From contig CBDAFL010000225.1 of NCBI GenBank assembly GCA_965195225.1, forward strand, positions 1 to 15,173: a stretch of 15,173 nt of DNA, written 5' to 3'. The notes beneath the pieces were generated by a model that had not been told where the DNA came from, ran no database searches, and worked only from the letters and a program-made list of their open reading frames with translations. Below, one piece after another: positions 1-6,471 of the stretch. The stretch comes from JAHIKV01 sp965195225. Lineage in GTDB: Bacteria; Planctomycetota; Planctomycetia; Pirellulales; Thermoguttaceae. How positions within the stretch are numbered: the first letter of the stretch is position 1; each line of letters opens with the position of its first letter. The position numbers and the translations under genes were made by a program.

Positions 1-111
1 CGCGCGATTCCAAACGTCCGTTCTACCCTTGAATTTACGAGGTAAATCGACTTGGCCGAAAAAGTTCTTGCCATTCTGCGCAAGATATGATCGGTAAGAG
101 TCTAAGGTGAG

Positions 112-140
112 TTGACGGGAGGGCCACATAAGTGTATGGT
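112..140 (+). promoter_or_regulatory. Predicted sigma70-type promoter and dyad before brnT
   Basis: A -35 box TTGACG (112-117) and a -10 box TATGGT (135-140) are separated by 17 bases, which would start transcription about 30 bases before brnT. Just downstream an inverted repeat TCCCGC/GCGGGA (153-166) lies between the predicted start site and the GTG codon. BrnTA modules are autorepressed by the BrnA antitoxin, so this dyad is a reasonable operator candidate, but that is inference. Bases 1-111 show no other feature. Confidence 0.45.
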
Positions 141-178
141 AATTTATATGGCTCCCGCCCGCGGGAAAGGCGCGTGCA

Positions 179-469
179 GTGGCAAGGGTCACGTTCGAGT
201 GGGATGAGCGAAAGGCAGCGGAGAACGAGCGTAAGCACGGGGTCTCCTTCGCGCTGGCCCAGCAGGCGTTTTTGGACCCCAAGCGTGTCATCGCGCGCGA
301 CCTGAAGCACAGCGAAGCCGAAAAGCGGCACTATTGCATCGGGCGGGTTGGCGAAGGCGTTGTCACCGTGCGATTCACTTTTCGAGGCCGCACCATTCGC
401 ATCATCGGAGCCGGATACTGGCGGCAAGGGAGAAAACTCTATGAAGAGCAAAACCAAATACACGAATGA
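179..469 (+). CDS. brnT: BrnT family ribonuclease toxin
   Basis: This 96-residue protein belongs to the BrnT family, RelE-fold ribonucleases that act as the toxin of type II BrnT-BrnA modules. The N-terminus FEWDERKAAENERKHGVSF is the family hallmark, and the length is typical (about 90-100 residues). The start is a GTG at 179 with an AAAGG ribosome site at 166-170. The gene overlaps brnA by 29 bases, so the two are translationally coupled. In the family the toxin gene usually comes first, as here, and the BrnTA complex represses its own promoter. The reading frame is intact, so the toxin is probably functional. Confidence 0.9.
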   Translation: MARVTFEWDERKAAENERKHGVSFALAQQAFLDPKRVIARDLKHSEAEKRHYCIGRVGEGVVTVRFTFRGRTIRIIGAGYWRQGRKLYEEQNQIHE

Positions 470-668
470 GCCGTTGGAGATGGAGTTGGTGGAGGATTTT
501 TTGCCGTCGCCAGACCAACTCGCATTGAAGCAGGACACGGTCAAAGTCACCATCGGCCTGAGCAAGCCGACGGTTGATTTTTTCAAGGCCCAGGCGCGGC
601 AAAACCACACTCAATATCAGAAGATGATCCGCCGATTGCTCGATTTGTATGCCGCCCGATTCCGTTAA
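441..668 (+). CDS. brnA: BrnA family antitoxin (CopG/ribbon-helix-helix type)
   Basis: The product is 75 residues and is the cognate antitoxin of the preceding brnT. It has the acidic N-terminal segment LVEDFLPSPDQLALKQDT that wraps the toxin, then a ribbon-helix-helix-like region VKVTIGLSKPTVDFFKAQAR followed by HTQYQKMIRRLLDLYA. A longer reading frame opens at 348, but the ATG at 441 is preferred: it gives the usual antitoxin length and follows AAGGGAGA at 426-433. In the family BrnA neutralises BrnT and binds the operator. The gene is intact and ends 15 bases before a REPIN-like repeat. Confidence 0.88.
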   Translation: MKSKTKYTNEPLEMELVEDFLPSPDQLALKQDTVKVTIGLSKPTVDFFKAQARQNHTQYQKMIRRLLDLYAARFR

Positions 669-683
669 GCAAGGCACAAAAAT

Positions 684-761
684 GTAGGCCGGGTTATAAC
701 CCGGCAATCAACGCCGAGTGTTCGACGGCGACCGCAATTGCCGGGTTATAACCCGGCCTAC
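684..761. repeat. REPIN-like element: two inverted GTAG-headed palindromes
   Basis: Two 25-base arms (684-708 and 737-761) are perfect inverted copies separated by 28 bases. Each arm starts from its outer end with GTAG and contains the perfect 18-base palindrome GCCGGGTTATAACCCGGC. A GTAG head next to a palindrome is the signature of REP sequences mobilised by REP-associated tyrosine transposases, and an inverted REP pair is a REPIN. No such transposase is in the window. It sits between the convergent brnA and hicA genes, where it may also act as a bidirectional terminator or barrier. Confidence 0.8.
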
Positions 762-777
762 AGATGCGCTGCACGGA

Positions 778-1005
778 TTACACAAGGCGGATAAAATCAT
801 CTACCGAAAGATTCGCCTGTTTCAGAATATGGGCGAGGGTGGTTCTTTTGACCGGGCGATGGGCGGGAACGGTCAACTTCAATGTCTCGGTCGCCGTGTG
901 TTTTTGGAGCCGGATATGGCTTCCCTTTTGGCGAACCACAATCCAGCCATCGCGTTGAAAGGCGCGAACGATTTTATCGTAAGCCAAACATGGAACTTTG
1001 CTCAT
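778..1005 (-). CDS. hicA: HicA family mRNA interferase toxin
   Basis: The product is 75 residues. HicA toxins are small dsRBD-fold ribonucleases that cleave mRNA in type II HicAB modules. Family features are a basic N-terminal helix with DKIVRAFQRDGW, the catalytic-type histidine in RQKGSH (H30), and LTVPAHRPVKRTTLAHILKQA near the C-terminus. The frame is open further upstream, but the ATG at 1005 is chosen because it gives normal HicA length and overlaps the hicB stop by 4 bases (ATGA, 1002-1005). That coupling fits a hicB-hicA order, with the antitoxin made first. The frame is intact. Confidence 0.9.
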   Translation of the reverse strand: MSKVPCLAYDKIVRAFQRDGWIVVRQKGSHIRLQKHTATETLKLTVPAHRPVKRTTLAHILKQANLSVDDFIRLV

Positions 1006-1205
1006 ACCGTCAGTTCCAGTGATTCCACATCGGGAGCGAACGTCTGGTCGTCTTCGACGGGTTCCAAATACAATTCGATGGCTTCTCGAATGTTTTTGAG
1101 GGCTTCCTCTCTCGTATCTCCCTCGGAAATACACCCAGGCAATGCCGGTACAATGACGGTATATCCACCTTCGTCGCTGGGTTCCAAAATCACGTTCAGT
1201 TTCAT
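1002..1205 (-). CDS. hicB: HicB family antitoxin
   Basis: The product is 67 residues and is the antitoxin partner of the overlapping hicA. It has the HicB RNase-H-like core, with VILEPSDEGGYTVIVPALPGC and then EGDTREEALKNIREAIELYLE, both standard family signatures. A GTG three codons upstream (1214) is possible, but the ATG at 1205 has GGTG at a suitable distance and gives the usual N-terminus MKLNVILEP. It is shorter than HicB proteins with a C-terminal DNA-binding domain, since it ends soon after the core, so autoregulation may need another protein. A second HicB-like gene lies 45 bases upstream on the same strand. Confidence 0.9.
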   Translation of the reverse strand: MKLNVILEPSDEGGYTVIVPALPGCISEGDTREEALKNIREAIELYLEPVEDDQTFAPDVESLELTV

Positions 1206-1250
1206 ACTTTTCACCTACGGAATGTTCTATAGCTTCGACTTTAATTCATC

Positions 1251-1442
1251 TCATGCAATCGGCAATTCTGCGACGTGGCGAACGCCGGGAATCTTTCCCC
1301 CGGTCAGGTCTTCGTAGATATCCCGAAGGTTTCCTTGGAGTTCTTCCAAGGTGGCTCCCTGGGTCATGTAGTCGGGGAATTCTTCCACGTAGCCCAGCCA
1401 CATGTCTTCTTCTTGCCAGTAGACATATCGCATCGTGTTCAT
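1251..1442 (-). CDS. Second, unpaired HicB-like antitoxin
   Basis: This is a small HicB-superfamily protein of about 63 residues (60 if the ATG at 1433 is used). It has MRYVYWQEEDMWLGYVEEF, then PDYMTQGATLEELQGNLRDI and a C-terminal VRHVAEL, which is the short HicB form normally encoded next to its own HicA. Here the next gene downstream is another HicB (1002-1205), not a HicA, so this copy has no evident partner. No Shine-Dalgarno motif precedes either ATG, and the predicted promoter places the transcript start almost at 1442, so a leaderless message is possible. It may be co-transcribed with hicBA and could be an extra or decoy antitoxin. That role is inference. Confidence 0.75.
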   Translation of the reverse strand: MNTMRYVYWQEEDMWLGYVEEFPDYMTQGATLEELQGNLRDIYEDLTGGKIPGVRHVAELPIA

Positions 1443-1449
1443 ATAGTTA

Positions 1450-1478
1450 AGGATAACACCGGCGGCGGACTGATTCAA
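1450..1478 (-). promoter_or_regulatory. Possible promoter for the HicB-like/hicB/hicA run
   Basis: Read on the minus strand, TTGAAT (1478-1473) and TATCCT (1455-1450) are 17 bases apart, each matching four of six sigma70 consensus positions. Transcription would start close to 1443, next to the first ATG of the HicB-like gene. No competing site was seen. Confidence 0.3.
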
Positions 1479-1569
1479 TACTGTCTCAGCCCCAAGCCGC
1501 GTACTTCGCAGCCGCCGGTCGCGGACATATTGCGGGCAAAAGTCTCCTCGTTTTTCCGCTTCTCCTCAT

Positions 1570-1597
1570 TCCTCATTCATCATTCCTCATTCATCAC
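1570..1597. repeat. Tandem 14-base repeat upstream of purL
   Basis: Two adjacent copies of TCCTCATTCATCAT differ at one base, within a longer run of CTCATTC variants that starts near 1563. The 12-base core ATTCATCATTCC (1575-1586) occurs in reverse complement twice inside the purL coding region at about 3475-3500, so both belong to the same dispersed repeat family. The rest of the 1443-1676 gap holds little else, apart from a possible -10 box TACAAT at 1631-1636 for purL. Confidence 0.6.
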
Positions 1598-1676
1598 TCC
1601 TCCCCCCCATCCCATCCGGCCTCAATTTGTTACAATGGGCCGATTCACCACTTAACTCTCGCCAAAAAGAACCGCG

Positions 1677-4643
1677 ATGCTTTGGGAAGTTGACATCTAT
1701 CCAGCCGAAGGCCGCCCCGACCTCGCCGCCGGAGAGGTGGCCGCCACGGCCGCCGAATTGCACCTGGCCGACGATCTGGCCGTGACCTCCGCCCGCGGAT
1801 ATCTGATCCAGGGCGAACTGAACCGCGAACAAGTCGAGCAGATCGCCGACGAACTGCTGGCCGACCGGGTGGTCGAGCGGACGGTGGTCGCTCCGGCGGG
1901 CGATCCGCTGCTGACCGAATTGCCCAACGACGTCACCTGGATTCACGTCCTGCCGAAGCCCGGCGTAATGGACCCGGTGGCCCAAAGCGCGATGGAGGCC
2001 ATCGCCGATTTCGGTTTTCGGGCCGAGGCGGTCCGCACGCTCCGAAAATACGCCGTCGGCCGGCTGCCCGAGGACCGGCTGCCGCTGCTCTGCTCGAAGG
2101 TGTTGGCCAACGACGCCATCGAGCAGGTGATCGTCGGGCCGCTCGGTTTCGAGCGGTTGCAGGTCGGCTCGCCGTATGAATTCAAACTTATCACCGTGCC
2201 GATCCGCGCGATGGAAGACGCGGCGCTCGAACAATTGAGCCGCGACGGGCAGTTGTTCCTCTCGCTGGTCGAGATGCGGACGATCCAAGCGCATTTCAAC
2301 CAGCTTGGCCGCGACCCGACCGACGTCGAGTTGGAGACCGTAGCCCAGACCTGGAGCGAGCATTGCAGCCACAAGACCCTGGCCGGGCGGATCGACTATC
2401 GCGGCCCCGACGGCCGACGGCATTTCGAGAACATGCTCAAGGAGACGATCTTCGCCGCCACGCAGAAAATCCGCCAGGCCGCGGGCGACCAGGATTGGTG
2501 CGTGAGCGTCTTCGTCGACAACGCCGGCGTGATCCGCTTCGATGAAAAGTACAACGTCGTCTTCAAGGTCGAAACGCACAATCATCCGTCGGCGTTGGAA
2601 CCGTATGGCGGGGCAAACACCGGCATCGGAGGGGTGATCCGCGACCCGATGGGTACCGGCATGGGCGCCAAACCGATCTGCAACACCGACGTATTCTGCT
2701 TCGCCCCGCCGGAGGTTTCGGCCGAAGAGCTTCCGCCCGGCGTACTCCATCCGCGCCGGGTAATCAAGGGCGTCGTGGCCGGAGTACGAGACTACGGAAA
2801 CCGGATGGGTATTCCAACCGTAAACGGCGCGATCTACTTCGATCCCCGATACCTCGGCAACCCGCTGGTCTATTGCGGCAACGTCGGCCTGATTCCACGC
2901 GATAAATCGGATAAACATCCGCGGGCCAACGATCTGATTGTCGCCATCGGCGGGCGGACCGGACGCGACGGCATCCACGGCGCCACGTTCAGCTCCGCCG
3001 AACTGACCAGCCACAGCGAAACCCTCTCCGGCGGCGCGGTCCAGATCGGCAACGCCATCACCGAAAAGATGCTGCTCGACGTGTTGCTGGTCGCCCGCGA
3101 TCGAGGATTGTACAACGCCGTTACCGATTGCGGGGCCGGCGGGTTTTCCAGTGCGGTGGGCGAGATGGGTGAGAAAATCGGCGCCGAGGTATGGCTCGAA
3201 CGGGTGCCGCTCAAATACGAAGGACTTTCCTACACGGAGATGTGGATATCCGAGGCCCAAGAGCGGATGGTCGTCTCCGTTTCGCCGGAGAAATGGAACG
3301 AGCTTTCGGCGCTCTGCGCTTCGGAAGGGGTCGAAGCGACCGCGATCGGCAAATTCACCCCCACCGGCCGGCTGACGCTGATCTATGCCGAGCAAAAGGT
3401 GGCCGATCTGGCGATGGATTTCCTCCACGATGGTCGTCCGCCGGTGGTCCGCGAGGCGGTTTACACGCCGCCCGGGAATGATGAATGCGGAATGATGAAT
3501 GATGAATGTCGAAAACAACATTCATCATCCAACATTCATGATTCCTTGCTGAAAATCCTCGGCTCGCTGAACGTTTGCAGCAAGGAATGGGTGATCCGCC
3601 AGTACGACCACGAGGTGCAAGGCGGGAGCGTGTTGAAGCCGCTTGTCGGCGCGGCAAACGACGGCCCCGGCGACGCCGCCGTGTTGCGTCCGGTGTTGGA
3701 CAGCCGCCGCGGCATTGCGATCTCCTGCGGCATGAATCCCCGCTACGGCGATTTCGACACCTACTGGATGGCCGCCTCGGCAATCGACGAAGCGGTGCGA
3801 AACTGCGTGGCTGTGGGGGCCGATCCCACGCGAATCGCCATCCTCGACAACTTCTGCTGGGGCACGACCGACCGGCCCGAGACGCTCGGCTCGCTGGTCC
3901 GCGCCGCGATTGCCTGTCACGACGTGGCCGTGGAGTTGGGTACGCCGTTCATCAGCGGCAAGGACAGCCTGAACAACGAGTTCCGCCCGTCGGGCAAAGA
4001 GCCGATCTCCATTCCGCCGTCGCTGTTGATAAGCGCCATCGGGCAGGTAGACGACGTCGCACGCTGCGTGTCGATGGACCTCAAGTCGCCGGGCAACCTG
4101 CTCTACATAGTCGGCGAGACGAAAAACGAACTGGGCGGTTCGCACTTTTCCTTGGTCGAGGGCCTCTCGGGCGGAGAAGTGCCCAAGGTCGATGCCCGGC
4201 AGGCAAAAACCTTGTTCGCCGCCATGCATGCCGCGATCCACGCCGGGCTTGTTCGAGCGTGTCACGATCTCTCCGAGGGCGGATTGGCCGCAGCCATCGC
4301 CGAAATGGCCTTCGCCGGCGGATTGGGTGCAAAAATCTCGCTGGCCGACGTGCCGTGTCTCCCCTCTCCCACTGGGAGAGGGGCCGGGGGTGAGGGCGGG
4401 GCGGAGTCAGTCCAATTTCTGTCCGACGTCGCGCTGTTGTTCAGCGAATCGAACACCCGTTTCCTTTGCGAAGTCCAGCCGGACAACGCCGCCGCTTTCG
4501 AGACGACACTGGCCGATGTGCCGCACGCTCGGATCGGCGAAGTGGTCGATAGCGGCAAATTGGAGATCGTCGGCGAAACGCCTTTGTTGCAAGCCGATTT
4601 GGCCGTCCTAAAAGAAGCTTGGCAAAAGCCGCTGCGTTGGTGA
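1677..4643 (+). CDS. purL: FGAM synthase large subunit PurL with fused PurS-like domains
   Basis: This 988-residue protein is phosphoribosylformylglycinamidine synthase, the ATP-dependent fourth step of de novo purine synthesis, and needs ammonia from the glutaminase PurQ (7650-8399). Residues 1-85 and about 90-180 are two PurS-like units: compare ELLADRVVERTVV with VLANDAIEQVIV, and HVLPKPGVMDP in the second. The synthetase core follows, with EHCSHK (228-233) at the active site, VETHNHPSALEPYGGANTGI, TDCGAGGF, then the second half with CGMNPRYGDFDTYWMA, FISGKDSLNNEF and CHDLSEGGLAAA. Two inserts encoded by dispersed repeats interrupt it, at about residues 600-623 and 895-907. The start at 1677 has only a weak ribosome site. 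The last 23 codons are echoed by a diverged copy at 5311-5379. Confidence 0.95.
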   Translation: MLWEVDIYPAEGRPDLAAGEVAATAAELHLADDLAVTSARGYLIQGELNREQVEQIADELLADRVVERTVVAPAGDPLLTELPNDVTWIHVLPKPGVMDPVAQSAMEAIADFGFRAEAVRTLRKYAVGRLPEDRLPLLCSKVLANDAIEQVIVGPLGFERLQVGSPYEFKLITVPIRAMEDAALEQLSRDGQLFLSLVEMRTIQAHFNQLGRDPTDVELETVAQTWSEHCSHKTLAGRIDYRGPDGRRHFENMLKETIFAATQKIRQAAGDQDWCVSVFVDNAGVIRFDEKYNVVFKVETHNHPSALEPYGGANTGIGGVIRDPMGTGMGAKPICNTDVFCFAPPEVSAEELPPGVLHPRRVIKGVVAGVRDYGNRMGIPTVNGAIYFDPRYLGNPLVYCGNVGLIPRDKSDKHPRANDLIVAIGGRTGRDGIHGATFSSAELTSHSETLSGGAVQIGNAITEKMLLDVLLVARDRGLYNAVTDCGAGGFSSAVGEMGEKIGAEVWLERVPLKYEGLSYTEMWISEAQERMVVSVSPEKWNELSALCASEGVEATAIGKFTPTGRLTLIYAEQKVADLAMDFLHDGRPPVVREAVYTPPGNDECGMMNDECRKQHSSSNIHDSLLKILGSLNVCSKEWVIRQYDHEVQGGSVLKPLVGAANDGPGDAAVLRPVLDSRRGIAISCGMNPRYGDFDTYWMAASAIDEAVRNCVAVGADPTRIAILDNFCWGTTDRPETLGSLVRAAIACHDVAVELGTPFISGKDSLNNEFRPSGKEPISIPPSLLISAIGQVDDVARCVSMDLKSPGNLLYIVGETKNELGGSHFSLVEGLSGGEVPKVDARQAKTLFAAMHAAIHAGLVRACHDLSEGGLAAAIAEMAFAGGLGAKISLADVPCLPSPTGRGAGGEGGAESVQFLSDVALLFSESNTRFLCEVQPDNAAAFETTLADVPHARIGEVVDSGKLEIVGETPLLQADLAVLKEAWQKPLRW
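3475..3545. repeat. Palindromic repeat inserted in frame within purL
   Basis: This 71-base imperfect inverted repeat begins GGAATGATGAATG and ends with a near-matching reverse complement, CATTCATGATTCC. Its units match the ATTCATCATTCC repeat upstream of purL (1575-1586). It is translated as a Asn/Asp/Met/His/Ser-rich stretch (about residues 600-623, including CGMMNDECRKQHSSSN) between the GRPPVVREAVYTPPG end of the first synthetase half and the LGSLNVCSKEWVIRQYDHEV start of the second. The inter-half linker probably tolerates it. Confidence 0.75.
4359..4397. repeat. CCTCTCCC-type hairpin repeat, in-frame copy inside purL
   Basis: This 39-base GC-rich element reads CCCCTCTCCC, a short loop, GGGAGAGGGG, then CCGGGGGTGAGGGC. 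It matches the copy at 4651-4689 at 37 of 39 positions, in the same orientation. In purL it is read as LPSPTGRGAGGEG, placed between LGAKISLADVP and the conserved SDVALLFSES. The element type is widespread in GC-rich bacterial genomes as an intergenic repeat, so its presence in a conserved enzyme is unusual. Confidence 0.8.
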
Positions 4644-4713
4644 CGCAATCCTCCCCTCTCCCTTTGGGAGAGGGGCCGGGGGTGAGGGCAGCCGGATGCG
4701 TTGGTGACGCAAT
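4633..4713. repeat. 17-base direct repeats flanking a repeat element at the purL stop
   Basis: The 17-base string TGCGTTGGTGACGCAAT occurs at 4633-4649, spanning the purL stop codon, and again at 4697-4713. The 47 bases between them are mostly the hairpin repeat at 4651-4689. The string itself contains a small palindrome (TGCGT/ACGCA). It may be a duplication made when the hairpin element arrived, or two copies of a separate short repeat. Confidence 0.7.
4651..4689. repeat. CCTCTCCC-type hairpin repeat, intergenic copy
   Basis: This is the second copy of the 39-base element in purL, differing at only two loop bases. It lies 7 bases after the purL stop and forms a strong GC hairpin (CCCCTCTCCC with GGGAGAGGGG). 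It lacks a T-run, so it is not a classical intrinsic terminator, but it could still stabilise the purL 3' end. Confidence 0.8.
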
Positions 4714-4733
4714 TGACGAAGTTTGGGGTAACA

Positions 4734-5282
4734 ATGGCCAAGAGCAAAAAACAATCGACCGAAATACTCGTTGCGCCCGACGAAATCCAAAGCATGGTCC
4801 GCGTCGTGCGAGGCCAGCGGGTAATGCTCGATTCCGATCTGGCCCGGTTGTATGGCGTTCCAACTTCGGCGCTAAATCAGGCAGTCCGACGAAACGCCGA
4901 TCGGTTCCCCGAAGATTTTGCGTATCAGCTTACACAGCAAGAGTTTACGGGTTTGATGTCACAAAGTGTGATATCAAAGGGCGGGCGTCGAAAACTCCCT
5001 TGGGTTTTCATCGAACACGGCGTCGCCATGCTTTCCAGCGTACTACGCTCACCCACAGCCGTGCGGGTAAACATCGAGATCATGCGCATTTTCGTCCGGC
5101 TTCGCCGCCTGATGGCCACGCCCGGCGAGTTGGTCGAGCAACTGACACGCCTGGCCGAAACCGTTCGGTTGCACGATGAGCAGATCAAGTCCATCGCACA
5201 AGTTCTCAACAAACTGATGGAACGGCCCGCGGAACCGAATCGCCGAATCGGCTTTCACGTTAGCGGAGAAGAAGAAACTTGA
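4734..5282 (+). CDS. ORF6N (KilA-N-type) domain DNA-binding protein
   Basis: The product is 182 residues. The ORF6N domain covers about residues 12-105, with the signature VRGQRVMLDSDLARLYGV, then LNQAVRRNADRFPEDFAYQL and the PWVFIEHGVAMLSSVL end. A helical tail at about 115-162 could form a coiled coil. ORF6N proteins are related to phage antirepressor and KilA-N domains and are common in phages and mobile islands, often as lone genes in bacterial chromosomes; their function is mostly unknown. The ATG at 4734 is chosen over the in-frame start at 4701 because GGGG precedes it at the right spacing. It sits exactly between the true purL end and a second purL tail (5311-5379), which suggests it arrived with an exchange at the purL 3' end. 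Confidence 0.85.
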   Translation: MAKSKKQSTEILVAPDEIQSMVRVVRGQRVMLDSDLARLYGVPTSALNQAVRRNADRFPEDFAYQLTQQEFTGLMSQSVISKGGRRKLPWVFIEHGVAMLSSVLRSPTAVRVNIEIMRIFVRLRRLMATPGELVEQLTRLAETVRLHDEQIKSIAQVLNKLMERPAEPNRRIGFHVSGEEET

Positions 5283-5301
5283 GGCGGACGGTTTGTCCGC
5301 C
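5283..5301 (+). other. Short perfect hairpin right after the ORF6N stop
   Basis: GGCGGAC and GTCCGCC form a 7-base-pair stem with a 5-base loop, starting one base after the stop codon. There is no T-run, so termination activity is uncertain. It may be another short palindromic repeat. Confidence 0.5.
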
Positions 5302-5310
5302 GTTCTCGAC

Positions 5311-5379
5311 GGAACGCCGCTGGTGCAAGCCGATTTGCACACCTTGAAAGAGGCCTGGCAAAAGCCGCTACGTTGGTGA
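5311..5379 (+). pseudogene. Displaced, diverged copy of the purL 3' end
   Basis: These 69 bases read GTPLVQADLHTLKEAWQKPL-RW-stop and align without gaps to the last 23 codons of purL (4575-4643, ETPLLQADLAVLKEAWQKPL-RW-stop) with 56 of 69 bases identical. Many differences are at third codon positions, so the two tails diverged while both were under protein-level selection, in different genomes or as an old paralogue. Upstream homology fades near the hairpin at 5283-5301. No start codon or domain remains. It is best read as the leftover end of a former purL copy or allele. Confidence 0.8.
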
Positions 5380-5441
5380 AAAATGGCAGACCTCGCACTT
5401 GGTTCCGATTCCTTCCGATTCGATTACGAGGTTCAAAAAAG

Positions 5442-6440
5442 ATGTTCTTTAGCAGACGGCCTAATGAATCTCCCGACGAGCTTGCAAATCGCCTCCAACG
5501 CGAAGGTAAGGTCGAACAGCTAGAGAAAGAGTTGCAGCGGTATTCTATTCCCAAGCTTTCTGAGAAAGACAAGGAGAGTTATTTTCATATTAGGGGCATT
5601 GCCGCTTTCCAACGAGGTGATCGATTGGAGGCTTTTCGGCGGTTTAAAGAGGGCTTGGAAGCATGTCCCGATTCACAATGTCTCCTCTTCTCATTAGGCC
5701 AGGAATACGAGCACCAGCAAGAAATCGACAAAATGTTTAATTGTTTCGACAGATGCTCGTTTCCGAAGACATCTGCGCCATTTATGCTCGCGGCCGCACG
5801 CTATGCTTATTTATGGGACCGTCCTGACAAAGGATTAACTTATCTGGACGACATCGTGCTTGCGTATTTTACACTCGGTATTGCCGATGATCATTTCGTT
5901 TATGTGAGGGGGCTGCCTTTCTTCGACCAAACGTGGAACTATCTCGTTGCATTCGCTTGCTTAAGGAATGATTTCCAACAAACCGACGAATATCTTTCGC
6001 GCGCTATCAGTCAATTAAGTGAATATAATTTTGAATCTTTGCAATGTTTCTATGCATGCGTAAAAAACAATGATTACGCTCCGATGATTCGGCTACTGGA
6101 GACACGGTTACAGCAGTGGGACGCAAGATTCCCGGCGGGCTATTTGCGGGTTCAGTTGGCTGCATTGAAGGCCCGCTGTGATGTGAATATCGAACGTGCT
6201 CTTGCCACGCTAGGAAATATTCCGCTTGAGGCAAATGACTTTCATTGGTTAGCCGATGTCCTTACTATCTGTAGGGCATGGGCACACAATAGAGTAAAAG
6301 ACATTGCAAGAGAGACAGCCGAGGTTGAACGTTTTCTCGCAAGGCAAAGATTACTCTTTGAACCTGACCATGCTGTCGCGTTTGCTTTTTTACCTTACCA
6401 AGAGACGTTGAAACCCAGATATCAAAAGGATGTAAAATAA
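5442..6440 (+). CDS. TPR-like helical repeat protein, function unknown
   Basis: The product is 332 residues and I do not recognise a named family. Near the N-terminus, ELANRLQREGKVEQLEKELQ and then YFHIRGIAAFQRGDRLEAFRRFKEGLEACPDS and LLFSLGQEYEHQQEIDKMFNCFD look like degenerate tetratricopeptide repeats. The remainder is helix-rich with regular spacing of aromatic and alanine residues. There is no signal peptide or membrane segment, so it is probably cytoplasmic. The ATG at 5442 is preferred over the in-frame start at 5373, which would overlap the displaced purL tail. The gene is clearly richer in A+T than purL or purQ, which suggests foreign origin. A role as a scaffold is only a guess. Confidence 0.7.
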   Translation: MFFSRRPNESPDELANRLQREGKVEQLEKELQRYSIPKLSEKDKESYFHIRGIAAFQRGDRLEAFRRFKEGLEACPDSQCLLFSLGQEYEHQQEIDKMFNCFDRCSFPKTSAPFMLAAARYAYLWDRPDKGLTYLDDIVLAYFTLGIADDHFVYVRGLPFFDQTWNYLVAFACLRNDFQQTDEYLSRAISQLSEYNFESLQCFYACVKNNDYAPMIRLLETRLQQWDARFPAGYLRVQLAALKARCDVNIERALATLGNIPLEANDFHWLADVLTICRAWAHNRVKDIARETAEVERFLARQRLLFEPDHAVAFAFLPYQETLKPRYQKDVK

Positions 6441-6471
6441 TCCCTGAGTTCCAGTACAGCCCCGGATTGTT

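Noticed and set aside
718..1317. A 199-codon open frame on the plus strand
   Set aside because: It is antisense to hicA, hicB and part of the HicB-like gene, and starts inside the REPIN-like repeat.
1570..1597. Possible CRISPR-like spaced repeats
   Set aside because: The units are 14 bases, directly adjacent and without spacers.
1587..3521. A 644-codon open frame on the minus strand
   Set aside because: It lies entirely opposite the well-supported purL and has low-complexity, charge-rich content typical of an antisense frame in GC-rich DNA.
3525..4265. A 246-codon open frame on the minus strand
   Set aside because: It is a shadow of the conserved second half of purL.
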